Program-made: the position numbers and the translations under genes | The notes under the pieces: model-generated | Told to the model about the DNA's origin: nothing | Seen by the model: only the letters and a program-made list of their open reading frames with translations | Database searches by the model: none | Assembly: GCA_934565855.1 (NCBI GenBank) | Contig: CAKTIO010000004.1 | Location: 62,001 to 126,000, forward strand | DNA length: 64,000 nt | From: an uncultured Dysosmobacter sp. | GTDB lineage: Bacteria; Bacillota; Clostridia; Oscillospirales; Oscillospiraceae | Direction: 5' to 3' | Shown: positions 1-8,676 of the stretch, in pieces | Layout of the letters: each line of letters begins with the position of its first letter | Numbering within the stretch: position 1 is the stretch's first letter

Positions 1-1
1 C

Positions 2-1465
2 GCCGCTGTCTTTGTCAAAGACCTCTCGCGCCTGGGGCGTAACTATATTGAGGTTGGACGGCTGACAGAGGAATTTTTCCCGGATCACGATATCCGTCTG
101 GTGGCCGTTTCGGATAACATCGACACGGCGGAGGGTGAAAATGAGCTTGCCCCGATCCGTAACCTGTTCAACGAGTGGTACGCCCGCGATATCAGCAAGA
201 AACGGCGCATCAGCAACAAGATCAAGGGCAACGCCGGTGAGCCGATGGGTCAGCCGCCCTATGGGTACATCAAAGACCCGAATGATCCGAAGCATTGGAT
301 CGTGGATGACGAGGCAGCCCAGGTCGTGCGCCGCGTTTACAGCATGACTTTGGAGGGCTTCGGAACAGAGCAGATCGCTACCCAGCTTGAAAAGGATGGT
401 GTCCTGACCCCGCGGGCCTACTGGCTCACGAAGGGTATCAAACGCCCCGGCAAGGGCAAACAGCAGCCGCCTACCAAGTGGAACAGCTCCACCATCACCA
501 AAATTCTCTCCCTGCAGGAATACTGTGGTGACATTCTCAATTTCAAAACTTATTCCAAGTCCTACAAAAACAAGAAGCGGATCGACAATGACCGTGAGAA
601 TTGGGTGGTGTTCCAGGACGTCCATGAGGCGATCATCGAGCGTGCTGTGTATGAGCAGGTGCAGCAGAAACGGGGCAAAATCCGCAAGCGCCGCACCAAC
701 AACGGAGAACACAACATGTTTTCCGGCCTGCTGGTCTGCGCCGATTGCGGCAGCAACCTTCACTTTCACTTCAATCAGGGTAATCCGGAGATCAAGTATT
801 TCAACTGCTCCAACTACAAGGGCAACCGCGGCACCTGCACCTCTACCCATTATGTCCGGGTGGACTTCCTGGAGGAAGTGGTGCTGGGAGAGATACGGCG
901 CTTAACGAAATTCGCCAGCCTCTATGAGGACGAATTTGTAAAAGCGGTGATCGGTCATTCCCAGCAGGCGGAGCAGACAGACCGCAAGCTGAAGGAAAAA
1001 GAGCTGAAAACGCTCCTTGCCCGTGACGAAGAATTGGACGGTCTCTTTGAGCGCATCTATGAGGACAATGTTTCCGGCAAACTCTCTGATGACCGCTTCG
1101 CAAAAATGTCCCGGCGGTATGAGGACGAGCAGAAGGAACTTTCGGAGAAAATAAAAAAGCTCCGCTCCGAGATAGAGAAGCAGAGCAGCCGTTCCATGAC
1201 GACGGATATGTTTATCGGTCTTGTTCGCAAGTACACCAGAGCGCGGAAACTGACGCCCCGGATGCTGAACGAACTGATTGAGAAGATCGAAGTGTTCAAT
1301 GCTGAGAAGATCGACGGCGTTTGGGAGCAGCGGCTTCGCATCCACTATAACTGCGTCGGAACGATTGAGATTCCAACGGTACTGCCCCTGCCGATCCCGG
1401 AAGTGTCCGTAAATACAAGAAAAGGCGTAGTCGTCAACTACGCCCCCTGTGAACTCGCTGTATAA
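2..1465 (+). CDS. Large serine recombinase, 5'-truncated by window edge
   Basis: The frame is open from base 2, so the gene begins upstream of the window and the N-terminal part of the resolvase domain, including the catalytic serine, is not visible. What is present starts at the end of the catalytic domain (VKDLSRLGRNY) and runs through a recombinase domain (GEPMGQPPYGY onward). A zinc-ribbon segment follows with CADCG and a second pair of cysteines. Then comes a charged coiled coil and a C-terminal DUF4368-like end. This order is typical of the TnpX/TndX-type recombinases that excise and insert mobilizable elements of Firmicutes. The ATG at base 101 is internal and not a real start. The stop lies 49 bp before the tRNA fragment at 1514, so the gene probably belongs to a second element abutting the fMet-integrated one. 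Confidence 0.93.
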   Translation, partial: AAVFVKDLSRLGRNYIEVGRLTEEFFPDHDIRLVAVSDNIDTAEGENELAPIRNLFNEWYARDISKKRRISNKIKGNAGEPMGQPPYGYIKDPNDPKHWIVDDEAAQVVRRVYSMTLEGFGTEQIATQLEKDGVLTPRAYWLTKGIKRPGKGKQQPPTKWNSSTITKILSLQEYCGDILNFKTYSKSYKNKKRIDNDRENWVVFQDVHEAIIERAVYEQVQQKRGKIRKRRTNNGEHNMFSGLLVCADCGSNLHFHFNQGNPEIKYFNCSNYKGNRGTCTSTHYVRVDFLEEVVLGEIRRLTKFASLYEDEFVKAVIGHSQQAEQTDRKLKEKELKTLLARDEELDGLFERIYEDNVSGKLSDDRFAKMSRRYEDEQKELSEKIKKLRSEIEKQSSRSMTTDMFIGLVRKYTRARKLTPRMLNELIEKIEVFNAEKIDGVWEQRLRIHYNCVGTIEIPTVLPLPIPEVSVNTRKGVVVNYAPCELAV

Positions 1466-1469
1466 AAAG

Positions 1470-1510
1470 CGAGTGTTCTTACAGCCTTTCAAATGCTATA
1501 AGAACACTCG
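1470..1510. terminator. Hairpin after the serine recombinase
   Basis: A perfect 12-bp inverted repeat (1470-1481 with 1499-1510) has a 17-base loop and begins 5 bases after the recombinase stop codon. No clear T-run follows. It may be a terminator or a structure at the end of the mobile element. Confidence 0.55.
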
Positions 1511-1513
1511 CCA

Positions 1514-1558
1514 TGGTTGCGGAGGCAGGACTCGAACCTACGACCTCCGGGTTATGAG
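1514..1558 (-). repeat. tRNA-fMet 3'-half copy (distal attachment site)
   Basis: These 45 bases match the 3' half of the intact initiator tRNA at 10896-10940 at 43 of 45 positions, from the anticodon loop to the CCA end and in the same orientation. Similarity stops at the anticodon loop, where the neighbouring sequence changes abruptly. This is the footprint expected from a tyrosine integrase that recombines in a tRNA 3' half and leaves the displaced end at the far side of the element. The two mismatches (near 1525 and 1540) keep T-arm pairing, which suggests a functional tRNA origin. Confidence 0.85.
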
Positions 1559-1567
1559 GCAGTCTCA

Positions 1568-1609
1568 AGCACAAATCGGAGTTGTTTCGGCTCCAATTTG
1601 TGCTTTTTA
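1568..1609 (+). terminator. Rho-independent terminator-like hairpin
   Basis: A 14-bp stem with one mismatch (1568-1581 with 1591-1604) is followed by a run of five T. It sits 10 bases inside the distal attachment site. The rest of the gap to 1806 holds a pair of GGGTCA repeats and no gene that I can support. Confidence 0.6.
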
Positions 1610-1673
1610 CCGCCATTTGTTCGGCAGATTTTCCGTTGTTTCCGTCCAGACCTGTCCGCTCCAATCCTATTCT

Positions 1674-1690
1674 GGGTCAAAAGTGGGTCA
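1674..1690 (+). repeat. Paired GGGTCA direct repeats near left element end
   Basis: Two GGGTCA hexamers start at 1674 and 1685, 11 bp apart. A matching pair, 12 bp apart and in the same orientation, lies near the other end of the element at 10804-10821. They are candidate arm-type sites for the integrase or its accessory factors. This is inference from position and repetition only. Confidence 0.4.
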
Positions 1691-1806
1691 AGGTCATAGA
1701 TTTTGATTGTGCAGACGATTAAGTGGTTGAACACATTTGGGGGAGCGTCGGATTTAGCAAGTAACGCATTTCATAAAATGCCATGATTTCACTCTGCTGG
1801 GGGCCT

Positions 1807-2823
1807 TTACCGTTTAATCACGCTGACCGGTGTATCTGCATACTGCTCTGTTAGCGCAAAGCGGTCTTGCAGTCCCTCTGTAATGTATACCTCGCCGGAT
1901 GCTGTCACGAACACAGCCTCGAAATCATGGCTCTGCGCCCAGAGGTCAGCCGCTTTTTCCGGCCCCATAACAAACAGCGAGGTGGAAAGCCCGTCACAAA
2001 TAGCGCCTTGATCTCCTACGATGGTAACGGATATCAGTCCGCTGTCAGCCGGGTGGCCGGTAGACGGGTCCATGATATGCCAATAGGTCTGCCCGTCCTG
2101 TTCAAAGTACCGCTCATATCCGCCGGATGTGACCACGGCCTGATCTTCCACAGAGAGTACCATCATGGCATCCTCACCCTGCGGGTCCTTAATACCGATC
2201 TGCCACGGGGAACCATCCGGCTTTGCCCCCACTGTCTGCACATTGCCGCCAAGATTTAGCAGAGCGGACTGCACACCGCGCTCCCGTAGCATTTGTGCCG
2301 CCAACTGACCGGCATAGCCTTTGGCAATGCTGCCAAGGTCAATCTCCATTCCTTCTGGGAGCGCAACAGTACCGGTAGAAGTATCATATTGAATTTTGGT
2401 ATAGTCTACCAGCGGCAGCAGGCTTTGAATGGTTTCCTCATCAGGGACCTGATAATTTCCGGTGGTAAAGCCCCATGCCCTGACGATAGGGTAGACGGAA
2501 ATATCCAGGGCCCCATTCGTGCGGCGGCAAAGCTCCAGTGCCTGTTCCATCAGTTCGGCGGAATTCCCAGATAATTTGCCAGCCCCGGTATGGTTGATGG
2601 TGTAAATATCGCTGTGTTCGTCGGTGACAGATACACGTTCCTCCAGAGAGCTGATCAGGGCCTTGGCTTCGTCTAATAAACTGGCATCACCGTATACTGT
2701 AAAATCCATTGCTGTGTCCATGGCAAAGAACGTGGCGGTTTCCGGCTCCTGAGCGGGAGCGCCGGAGCAGCCAGTCAGCAGAAACGCCGCGGAGAGAAGC
2801 GCGGCAGACAACCAATTTTTCAT
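1807..2823 (-). CDS. apbE: FAD:protein FMN transferase, ApbE-family lipoprotein
   Basis: A 338-residue ApbE protein of normal length. It has a lipoprotein signal with lipobox LTGC (Cys19), so it should act on the outer face of the membrane. Family motifs are present: DLGSIAKGYA (162-171), LNLGGNV (189-195), TSGGYERYF (232-240) and HIMDPSTGHPA (249-259). ApbE enzymes transfer FMN from FAD to a Thr or Ser in target proteins. The start is supported by an AAGGAG site 6-7 bases upstream. No Rnf, Nqr or separate FMN-binding protein is adjacent. The divergent neighbour is a giant surface protein with a DAVSSAT sequence resembling the ApbE target motif. The gene lies inside the putative fMet element. 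Confidence 0.93.
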   Translation of the reverse strand: MKNWLSAALLSAAFLLTGCSGAPAQEPETATFFAMDTAMDFTVYGDASLLDEAKALISSLEERVSVTDEHSDIYTINHTGAGKLSGNSAELMEQALELCRRTNGALDISVYPIVRAWGFTTGNYQVPDEETIQSLLPLVDYTKIQYDTSTGTVALPEGMEIDLGSIAKGYAGQLAAQMLRERGVQSALLNLGGNVQTVGAKPDGSPWQIGIKDPQGEDAMMVLSVEDQAVVTSGGYERYFEQDGQTYWHIMDPSTGHPADSGLISVTIVGDQGAICDGLSTSLFVMGPEKAADLWAQSHDFEAVFVTASGEVYITEGLQDRFALTEQYADTPVSVIKR

Positions 2824-2917
2824 ACAATTCTCCTTGCGTATTATGATGAAATAACGAATCGCGAAAATGTCTATTTTGGGATTGACGGACCGGATAAACC
2901 GTGATAAAATTCACATG

Positions 2918-3001
2918 CTTTAGTTAGACGGCTTTAACTAAAGCTGGAAAGCCATGCAAGAGTGGTTTTGTTTTTTAAAACGCAGTTAGAGCAGACTAAC
3001 T
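2918..3001. promoter_or_regulatory. Two palindromic operator candidates in a divergent promoter region
   Basis: A perfect 9-bp inverted repeat (CTTTAGTTA at 2918-2926 with TAACTAAAG at 2935-2943, 8-bp spacer) is followed by a second inverted repeat (AGTTAG at 2984-2989 with CTAACT at 2996-3001). They share the half-site GTTAG/CTAAC and lie between apbE and the surface-protein gene. The arrangement suggests one regulator acting on both genes. No regulator gene is encoded nearby. Sites of this look occur for MarR-type regulators, but that assignment is inference. Confidence 0.5.
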
Positions 3002-3110
3002 CTACTGCATAAAATACTAGTGGGATTATACCACGGAAAGGAGGGCATTTTCAAGACATACGATGCGGTTTGGTGATTTCTGTATGTCATCTGAAAAATG
3101 AACGTAAATA

Positions 3111-3152
3111 CAGAGGGCGCGCCCTCTGTTCTCTCGCCTGTGGCGAGAGAAC
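3111..3152 (+). promoter_or_regulatory. Tandem hairpins in the 5' leader of the surface-protein gene
   Basis: A perfect 18-bp palindrome (3111-3128) abuts an 11-bp stem with a 3-base loop (3128-3138 with 3142-3152). The ribosome-binding site AAGGAGG (3170-3176) follows 17 bases later. No T-run follows, so these are unlikely to be terminators. They may stabilise the mRNA or bind a protein. Confidence 0.5.
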
Positions 3153-3181
3153 AATAAGGCTCTGAAAACAAGGAGGAATCT

Positions 3182-6100
3182 ATGAAACGGATGAAAAAGC
3201 GGCTGGGCTCGCTGTGCATGGCGGTCGTGATGCTGCTGTCTATGGCGGTCACCCCGGCCATGGCGGCGGATACGCAAGACCCGCCGACGGAAGTGACGAA
3301 CTGCGAAGTGAGCGGATTCATGCCGGAAACGCTGAATCTTAATCTCAATGATGAGACGTGGCTCAATGCAATCACAAAAGTTGTTGTGAACGATGCTCAG
3401 TATGAGAAGGCAGAGCTATCATGGACGAATGATGGAAACATCTGGAACATTGGCAGTGTGACCGGTTCTTATGGAAGCTATCAAGCGCTAAAAATTGTGA
3501 CAAAATTCAGCTTTCCTGCAACCATTATGATTTCCGCCACCGGTTATAAGGATTTGAAGGTTCAGGTTACGAAAGATGCAAGTACCTATCCTTATGTTTA
3601 CACTGCGGCGGCGGAGATTGTCGGCGGTTCTGATTCTGGCGACTCCGGAAACGGTGGCTCTGGCGGCGAAACGCCGGACACCCCGGAGAACGGCACGGTT
3701 GACCTGAACAAGGTCAGTATTGCAAGTAGCTCGGACGGAAATGAATGGCAGATTTCCATTGACAAAACCGGTTATGCAGACAAAATCACTGGAGTTTTGG
3801 TAAATGGTACAGCGTGGGAATCCACTTCTTTTCTCACCAGAGGCAGTCAGTACAAAATTTCCGATGGCAAGCTCGTAATTGCACGGAACAGCTATAGCAT
3901 CGACTATCCCGCAATCGCGAACGGCGATGTTGTCACCCTCACGGCAACGGGCTACGATGACCTGACTTTCAAGTTCGTGCTGGATGGTAACGGCAAAGCT
4001 TCCGTTGAGGCGGTCGGCGGCACGAGCAGCGGCGAAACCCCGGAGCAGCCGGACACCCCGGAAAATGGCACGGTCGATCTGAGCAAGGTCAGCATTGCAA
4101 GTAGTTTTAGCGGCAGCGATTGGGAGGTCTCCATTGCAGAAACTGATTATGTAAGCAAAATCACCGGAGTTTCGGTGAATGGTACAGCGTGGGAATCTAC
4201 TTCTTTTCTCACCAGAGGCAGTCAGTACAAAATTTCCGATGGCAAGCTCGTGATTGCACGGAACAGCTATAGCATCGACTATCCCGCAATCGCGAACGGC
4301 GATGTTGTCACCCTCACGGCAACGGGCTACGATGACCTGACTTTCAAGTTTGTGCTGGACGGTAACGGCAAAGCTTCCGTTGAGGCGGTCGGCGGAACGG
4401 GCGGCGGCGAGACCCCGGAGCAGCCGGACACCCCGGAAAATGGCACGGTTGATTTGAGCAAGGTCAGTATTGCAAGCAGCTCGGACGGAAATGAATGGCA
4501 GATTTCTATTGACGAAAACGGTTATGCAGACAAAATCACCGGAGTTTCGGTGAATGATACTGCTTGGTATACTGCAATCATTGTTTCCAGCGGTGGTCAG
4601 TATAAAATTTCTGATGGTAAGTTGCTGATTGCACGAAACAGCTTTAGCTCCACAAATCCCGCAATCAAGAGCGGTGACGTCATTACCATCACGGCGGACG
4701 GCTACAAGAATCTGACCATGAAGTTTGTGGTGGATGCAGAGGGCAACGCCTCTCTGGTTGCGGATGACGGTCAGGGTGACCCTTATGAACTGCATGTGAA
4801 GATTGAAGGCAGCTTCGAGGCGGCCATCGTCGGGCAGAAGGATTACGACGGCGTTTCCAGCGCCAGCACCGGCGGCGCTTCCAGCAACAAGAACAGCGCG
4901 GTCACGGTTTACGGCGCACTGGTAGCAAAAGACACGGAGCCGACCGACACTGATTGGGAGAAGCTGGAGTCCTATTCTTCAAAAATCAATCTGGTTGGCA
5001 GCAAATGCAAGGTCAACATTGTCCCGGACACGGGAACGCCTGCCGACTCCGACAGCGGCATGGAAGGTGTCTACATGACCATCAGCAGCGACCTGACGCT
5101 GAACGGCACACCCAAGGATGCAGGCAGCTATCTGATCTCCATTCATGTAGAGGACAACCAGGGACGCGCTGCGGACAGCAACTCCCTGCCCTTCCGTATC
5201 TATACCGGCGAAGAAACGCTGGCCGAGCAGATCAAAACCGGAAATTTGAAGCAGTACGCGAACGGTCTGTACGCATGGGACATCATGGAACCGTGGGCGA
5301 TTGCGAACTTCGGCAGCAACGTAGACGGTGAAACCGAAAGCGTCCGCGTGCCGGAGAAGCTGGAGGTCTGGTACGGCTCGCACCAGAGCGGTACTTATGG
5401 CTACCTGGGCTATGACCTGGCTTGGGACAAGGTTCTGGCTGGAGAAATTCCCCAGACGCTGTATATCCCGGCGGGCTGCAATCTGACGCTTGTCAATATG
5501 GAGATTCTCAGCAGCGTGCGCATCGTGGTTGAGAACGGCGGCAAGCTGACGCTAAGCGATTCCGTGGTGCAGGGCATCATCGATGTGGAGAACGGCGGTA
5601 CCTTCTCCATGAACTATGACGCGTACAACCAGGAATTCACCACCGGCGCTTCCGTTTGCGGTCAGATCCGTCTGGCGGATGGCGCAATTCTGGAAAATGC
5701 CGCCATTTACTCCCACGCTAACTATCTCGCCAACGGCGATTTGACCGACCGCACGACCTACGAGCCGGTCGTTACCACCACCGGCAATGTGACCGTCAGG
5801 GGTCAAGTGTTCATCAGTGGTGACGCGGGTGGTCGGGACTACGGTCAGACTGGCCTGCGCGTCAAGGGTACGCTGACGCTGGAGGACAACGCGGTGCTGG
5901 CGGTTTATGGCGGCGAAGGCGATGTGGTCAATACCAAGGGCGGTACGGCAATCGAACTGAACGACGGCACGATCACCGGCAGCGGCAAGGTCATCGCCAT
6001 TGGCGGCAAGGTGCTCTGGGAGAAGGGCGGCGACGCCGTGACCGGCACCGGCACGATCTCCACCAGCGAAGCGTTCCTGCAGGGCGCGACTGCGTCGGAG

Positions 6101-8377
6101 GCGTGGGACGCGGAGCCGGGCAAGGCAATTTCCGGAAACGTGAAACTGACCAGCGCATCGCAGTATGTGCAGGACGGCACGATGAAGGAAACTACCGCGA
6201 ATGACCCGCTGGCAGACCTGTACTGGAAAACCGGTATTGATGCGGTTCCTGACTTGAGCAACTATACGATTACTCCGCAGCCCGGCTTTGTGCTGATGAA
6301 CATTCCGTATAGCGCGTTCTACGCGGCGGAAAAGGGCACTGGCGATACGGCGGCACAGGTGGACGCGGTTTCCTCCGCAACCAAGAGCAAGCCGCTGAGC
6401 AGCCTCGCGGCAAACTCCTATCACAACAACAGCGATGGCTCGGATATTTCCGGCATTACCTATCCGGTGCATGTGTCTGACCTCTCCGCACTGCGCGGCT
6501 ACAAGAAGATCACGGATGCGGATAAACTGACTATCACCGTGACGCTGCGCGGTCAGGAAACTACTACGGAATATGTCGGCAAGGATGCACTGTTTGGCGC
6601 ACCGGACTATGCGTACTATGTGCTTTCTGAAACTCCGGCGTCCTATAAGGAGTTGACGGTGTCGAATGGTACATTGACCTTCGGCAAAGCGACTGCGGCC
6701 GCAACGGCAGCCACCGCAACCGTCACGCTGACAACGAATGGCAGCCATACCTACTATGAGATGAAGGTGGAGGGCCTTGCGGACAATATTGCAACCAAGG
6801 TTTCCGCTGTCACACTGCATACCACCGACAACCAGGTTTACGGCCTGCGCCATGTAGTGGAGATCTGGCGTGGTACGGAGCTGGGTTTCGGTGTTGACAG
6901 CGGCTTGCAGGGCAAGACCATCGACAAGATCACTTATTACCTGAACGACGGCACGATTCAGACGATTGGGATCAATCTCGAAATCCCGAAGAGCACCAAG
7001 AACGTGACCGCGACCGTGGAAAACGCGCTGAACACCGCGCACGAAGCAGTGGTCACGGTAGAAAATCTGCCGGAGGACTTTGATGCAGAGTATACCGTCA
7101 CAAGCGGTAATACTGATCTCAGCGCATACAACTTCACAGTTGCAAACGGAAAGCTGACTTGGAAGGATACGCCTGCATTCGGAGCATATACCCTGACGAT
7201 TACGGACAAGAGCGGCGTTTATGCAGCGATTTCAACCTCCTTTGAGCTGAAAACGGCAGATGTTATCGCAAAATATGATGCTTCCAAGAAGGCGCTGGTC
7301 AAGGCTGCATCTGACATTACAGACGAGCAGTTCGCGGCGTATCTCAAGGCGATCTCTGCGGTGTCTGTGGACGGAAAGTCTTACGCGGCTTCCGGCAGAG
7401 GCGCAGTCACGATCATCAAGGATGGCGGCGTGATCGACCTGACAGCGGCACCGTTCTCCAAGGGCGAGGGCGCAAGCTACAGCTTGACTGTCAAGGCGGC
7501 AGGCTATCAGGATCTGCCCTTCACTGTCGAAGTGCCCAAGCAGAACGGCGGTTCTTCCGGCGGCTCGTCTTCTGGTGGTTCCGGTTCTTCCTCCGGCAGT
7601 AGCTATGCCGTGTCCGCTCCCAGCACCAAGAACGGCGATGTGACCGTTTCTCCCAAGAATGCTTCCAAGGGCAATACCGTGACCGTCACCGTGACCCCGG
7701 ACAAGGGCTATAAGCTGGATACCATCACCGTGAAGGACGCCAGCGGCAACACCCTCAAGCTGACTGACAAGGGCAACGGCCAGTACACCTTCACCATGCC
7801 CGGTTCTAAGGTGACTGTTTCCGCCGAGTTTGTCGAGGAGCAGGCGGCTTCCACCTTTGCGGACGTTCCCGCCGATGCCTATTACGCCGGCGCTGTGGCC
7901 TGGGCCGTGAAGAACGGTATCACCAACGGCAAGGGCAGTGGCCTGTTCGGTTCCAACGATCCCTGCACCCGTGGCCAAATCGTCGCGTTCCTGTGGCGTG
8001 CTGCTGGTTCTCCCGCACCCAAGGACACTGCCACGGTTCCCGCAGATGTCCTTCCCGGCAGCTATTGCTATGACGCTGTGGCGTGGGCGCTGGAAAACGG
8101 CATTACCAACGGCATGGCAGATGGTACGTTTGGTGTCAACAACACCTGCACCCGTGGGCAGAGTGTGACGCTGCTGTACCGTGCGCTGGGTAAAGCACCC
8201 ACCACGGTGAACGGTTTCACCGATGTGGCGGCTGACGCTTTCTGTGCCGATGCTGTGGCGTGGGCCGTGGAGAGCGGCGTGACCAACGGTACGTCCGCAA
8301 CCACGTTTAGCCCCAATAACGGTTGTACCCGCGCCCAAATCGTTACGTTCCTCTATCGCGCCTATCAGGGCAAGTAA
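3182..8377 (+). CDS. Giant SLH-anchored surface protein with tandem repeats
   Basis: A 1,731-residue exported protein. Residues 1-29 are a signal peptide ending AMA. Residues 36-135 and three tandem 125-residue repeats (170-294, 295-419, 420 to about 535) have a pattern (KITGVSVNGTAW ... ATGYDDLTFKF) resembling DUF1533/Shr-like haem-protein-interacting domains. A long beta-rich region follows. Near 1045-1130 there is a Tp47-like segment (MNIPYSAFY ... VDAVSSATKSKP, Thr1067). A Gly/Ser linker lies near 1457-1475, then an InlB-B-like repeat (about 1477-1555) and three SLH modules (about 1557-1731) that would bind cell-wall polymer. The start has AAGGAGG five bases upstream. The ligand is unknown. 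The haem and flavin links are inference from family resemblance and the neighbouring apbE. Confidence 0.9.
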   Translation: MKRMKKRLGSLCMAVVMLLSMAVTPAMAADTQDPPTEVTNCEVSGFMPETLNLNLNDETWLNAITKVVVNDAQYEKAELSWTNDGNIWNIGSVTGSYGSYQALKIVTKFSFPATIMISATGYKDLKVQVTKDASTYPYVYTAAAEIVGGSDSGDSGNGGSGGETPDTPENGTVDLNKVSIASSSDGNEWQISIDKTGYADKITGVLVNGTAWESTSFLTRGSQYKISDGKLVIARNSYSIDYPAIANGDVVTLTATGYDDLTFKFVLDGNGKASVEAVGGTSSGETPEQPDTPENGTVDLSKVSIASSFSGSDWEVSIAETDYVSKITGVSVNGTAWESTSFLTRGSQYKISDGKLVIARNSYSIDYPAIANGDVVTLTATGYDDLTFKFVLDGNGKASVEAVGGTGGGETPEQPDTPENGTVDLSKVSIASSSDGNEWQISIDENGYADKITGVSVNDTAWYTAIIVSSGGQYKISDGKLLIARNSFSSTNPAIKSGDVITITADGYKNLTMKFVVDAEGNASLVADDGQGDPYELHVKIEGSFEAAIVGQKDYDGVSSASTGGASSNKNSAVTVYGALVAKDTEPTDTDWEKLESYSSKINLVGSKCKVNIVPDTGTPADSDSGMEGVYMTISSDLTLNGTPKDAGSYLISIHVEDNQGRAADSNSLPFRIYTGEETLAEQIKTGNLKQYANGLYAWDIMEPWAIANFGSNVDGETESVRVPEKLEVWYGSHQSGTYGYLGYDLAWDKVLAGEIPQTLYIPAGCNLTLVNMEILSSVRIVVENGGKLTLSDSVVQGIIDVENGGTFSMNYDAYNQEFTTGASVCGQIRLADGAILENAAIYSHANYLANGDLTDRTTYEPVVTTTGNVTVRGQVFISGDAGGRDYGQTGLRVKGTLTLEDNAVLAVYGGEGDVVNTKGGTAIELNDGTITGSGKVIAIGGKVLWEKGGDAVTGTGTISTSEAFLQGATASEAWDAEPGKAISGNVKLTSASQYVQDGTMKETTANDPLADLYWKTGIDAVPDLSNYTITPQPGFVLMNIPYSAFYAAEKGTGDTAAQVDAVSSATKSKPLSSLAANSYHNNSDGSDISGITYPVHVSDLSALRGYKKITDADKLTITVTLRGQETTTEYVGKDALFGAPDYAYYVLSETPASYKELTVSNGTLTFGKATAAATAATATVTLTTNGSHTYYEMKVEGLADNIATKVSAVTLHTTDNQVYGLRHVVEIWRGTELGFGVDSGLQGKTIDKITYYLNDGTIQTIGINLEIPKSTKNVTATVENALNTAHEAVVTVENLPEDFDAEYTVTSGNTDLSAYNFTVANGKLTWKDTPAFGAYTLTITDKSGVYAAISTSFELKTADVIAKYDASKKALVKAASDITDEQFAAYLKAISAVSVDGKSYAASGRGAVTIIKDGGVIDLTAAPFSKGEGASYSLTVKAAGYQDLPFTVEVPKQNGGSSGGSSSGGSGSSSGSSYAVSAPSTKNGDVTVSPKNASKGNTVTVTVTPDKGYKLDTITVKDASGNTLKLTDKGNGQYTFTMPGSKVTVSAEFVEEQAASTFADVPADAYYAGAVAWAVKNGITNGKGSGLFGSNDPCTRGQIVAFLWRAAGSPAPKDTATVPADVLPGSYCYDAVAWALENGITNGMADGTFGVNNTCTRGQSVTLLYRALGKAPTTVNGFTDVAADAFCADAVAWAVESGVTNGTSATTFSPNNGCTRAQIVTFLYRAYQGK
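3689..4780 (+). repeat. Three in-gene tandem repeats of about 375 bp
   Basis: Units begin at 3689, 4064 and 4439. The second halves of units 1 and 2 (about 3803-4020 and 4178-4395) are nearly identical at DNA level. The differences I see there are synonymous apart from the edges. The first halves and unit 3 are clearly diverged. This points to recent duplication or gene conversion within the gene. Confidence 0.85.
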
Positions 8378-8396
8378 GGGGGTGCGAACAAAAGTG

Positions 8397-8428
8397 AAAG
8401 GACCAGCGGGTATCCCGCTGGTCCTTTT
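8397..8428 (+). terminator. Terminator of the surface-protein gene
   Basis: A 14-bp perfect stem (8397-8410 with 8414-8427) with a 3-base loop runs into four T, 19 bases after the stop codon. It is palindromic enough to work in both directions. Confidence 0.9.
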
Positions 8429-8451
8429 GGCATCTGTAAAGAAAGGGGACA

Positions 8452-8474
8452 ATATTTTGCACTGCTGGAATCAA
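8452..8474 (-). repeat. Dispersed 23-bp motif, copy A
   Basis: On the minus strand this reads TTGATTCCAGCAGTGCAAAA then TAT. It matches copies B (8913-8935) and C (9398-9420) and is related to the sequence at the pta transcription start (13193-13216). In one minus-strand frame the copies encode a recurring S-(S/G)-A-K-Y peptide, but no real gene is apparent. Confidence 0.6.
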
Positions 8475-8676
8475 AGAAGGATCGGTCAGGGCAAGGAAAC
8501 GGCGAGTTAGCCGCTTTGACAAACGGGCATCGGGCGTTTCGACTACATGTAGAGCACGCCGAGAGTGGTGATACCACCCCTTGCCTCGCACATGCAGAAA
8601 GTACTGAACGCAGAGCGAAAGAACAGCAGCACCGCCAAATTGCAGACGAGGCAGCGCAGCCCAGCGGGGCTGCGGC

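Noticed and set aside
1449..1706. Short frames overlapping the tRNA-fMet fragment
   Set aside because: They read through a tRNA-derived sequence and two hairpins. Such frames are a common false call at tRNA ends.
3689..4780. Regular repeats considered as a CRISPR array
   Set aside because: Units are 375 bp long, in frame and coding. There are no short repeat/spacer units or cas genes in the window.
3488..8452. Three long minus-strand frames inside the giant surface-protein gene
   Set aside because: They follow the repeats of the sense gene, have no start signals and encode low-complexity shadow sequence.
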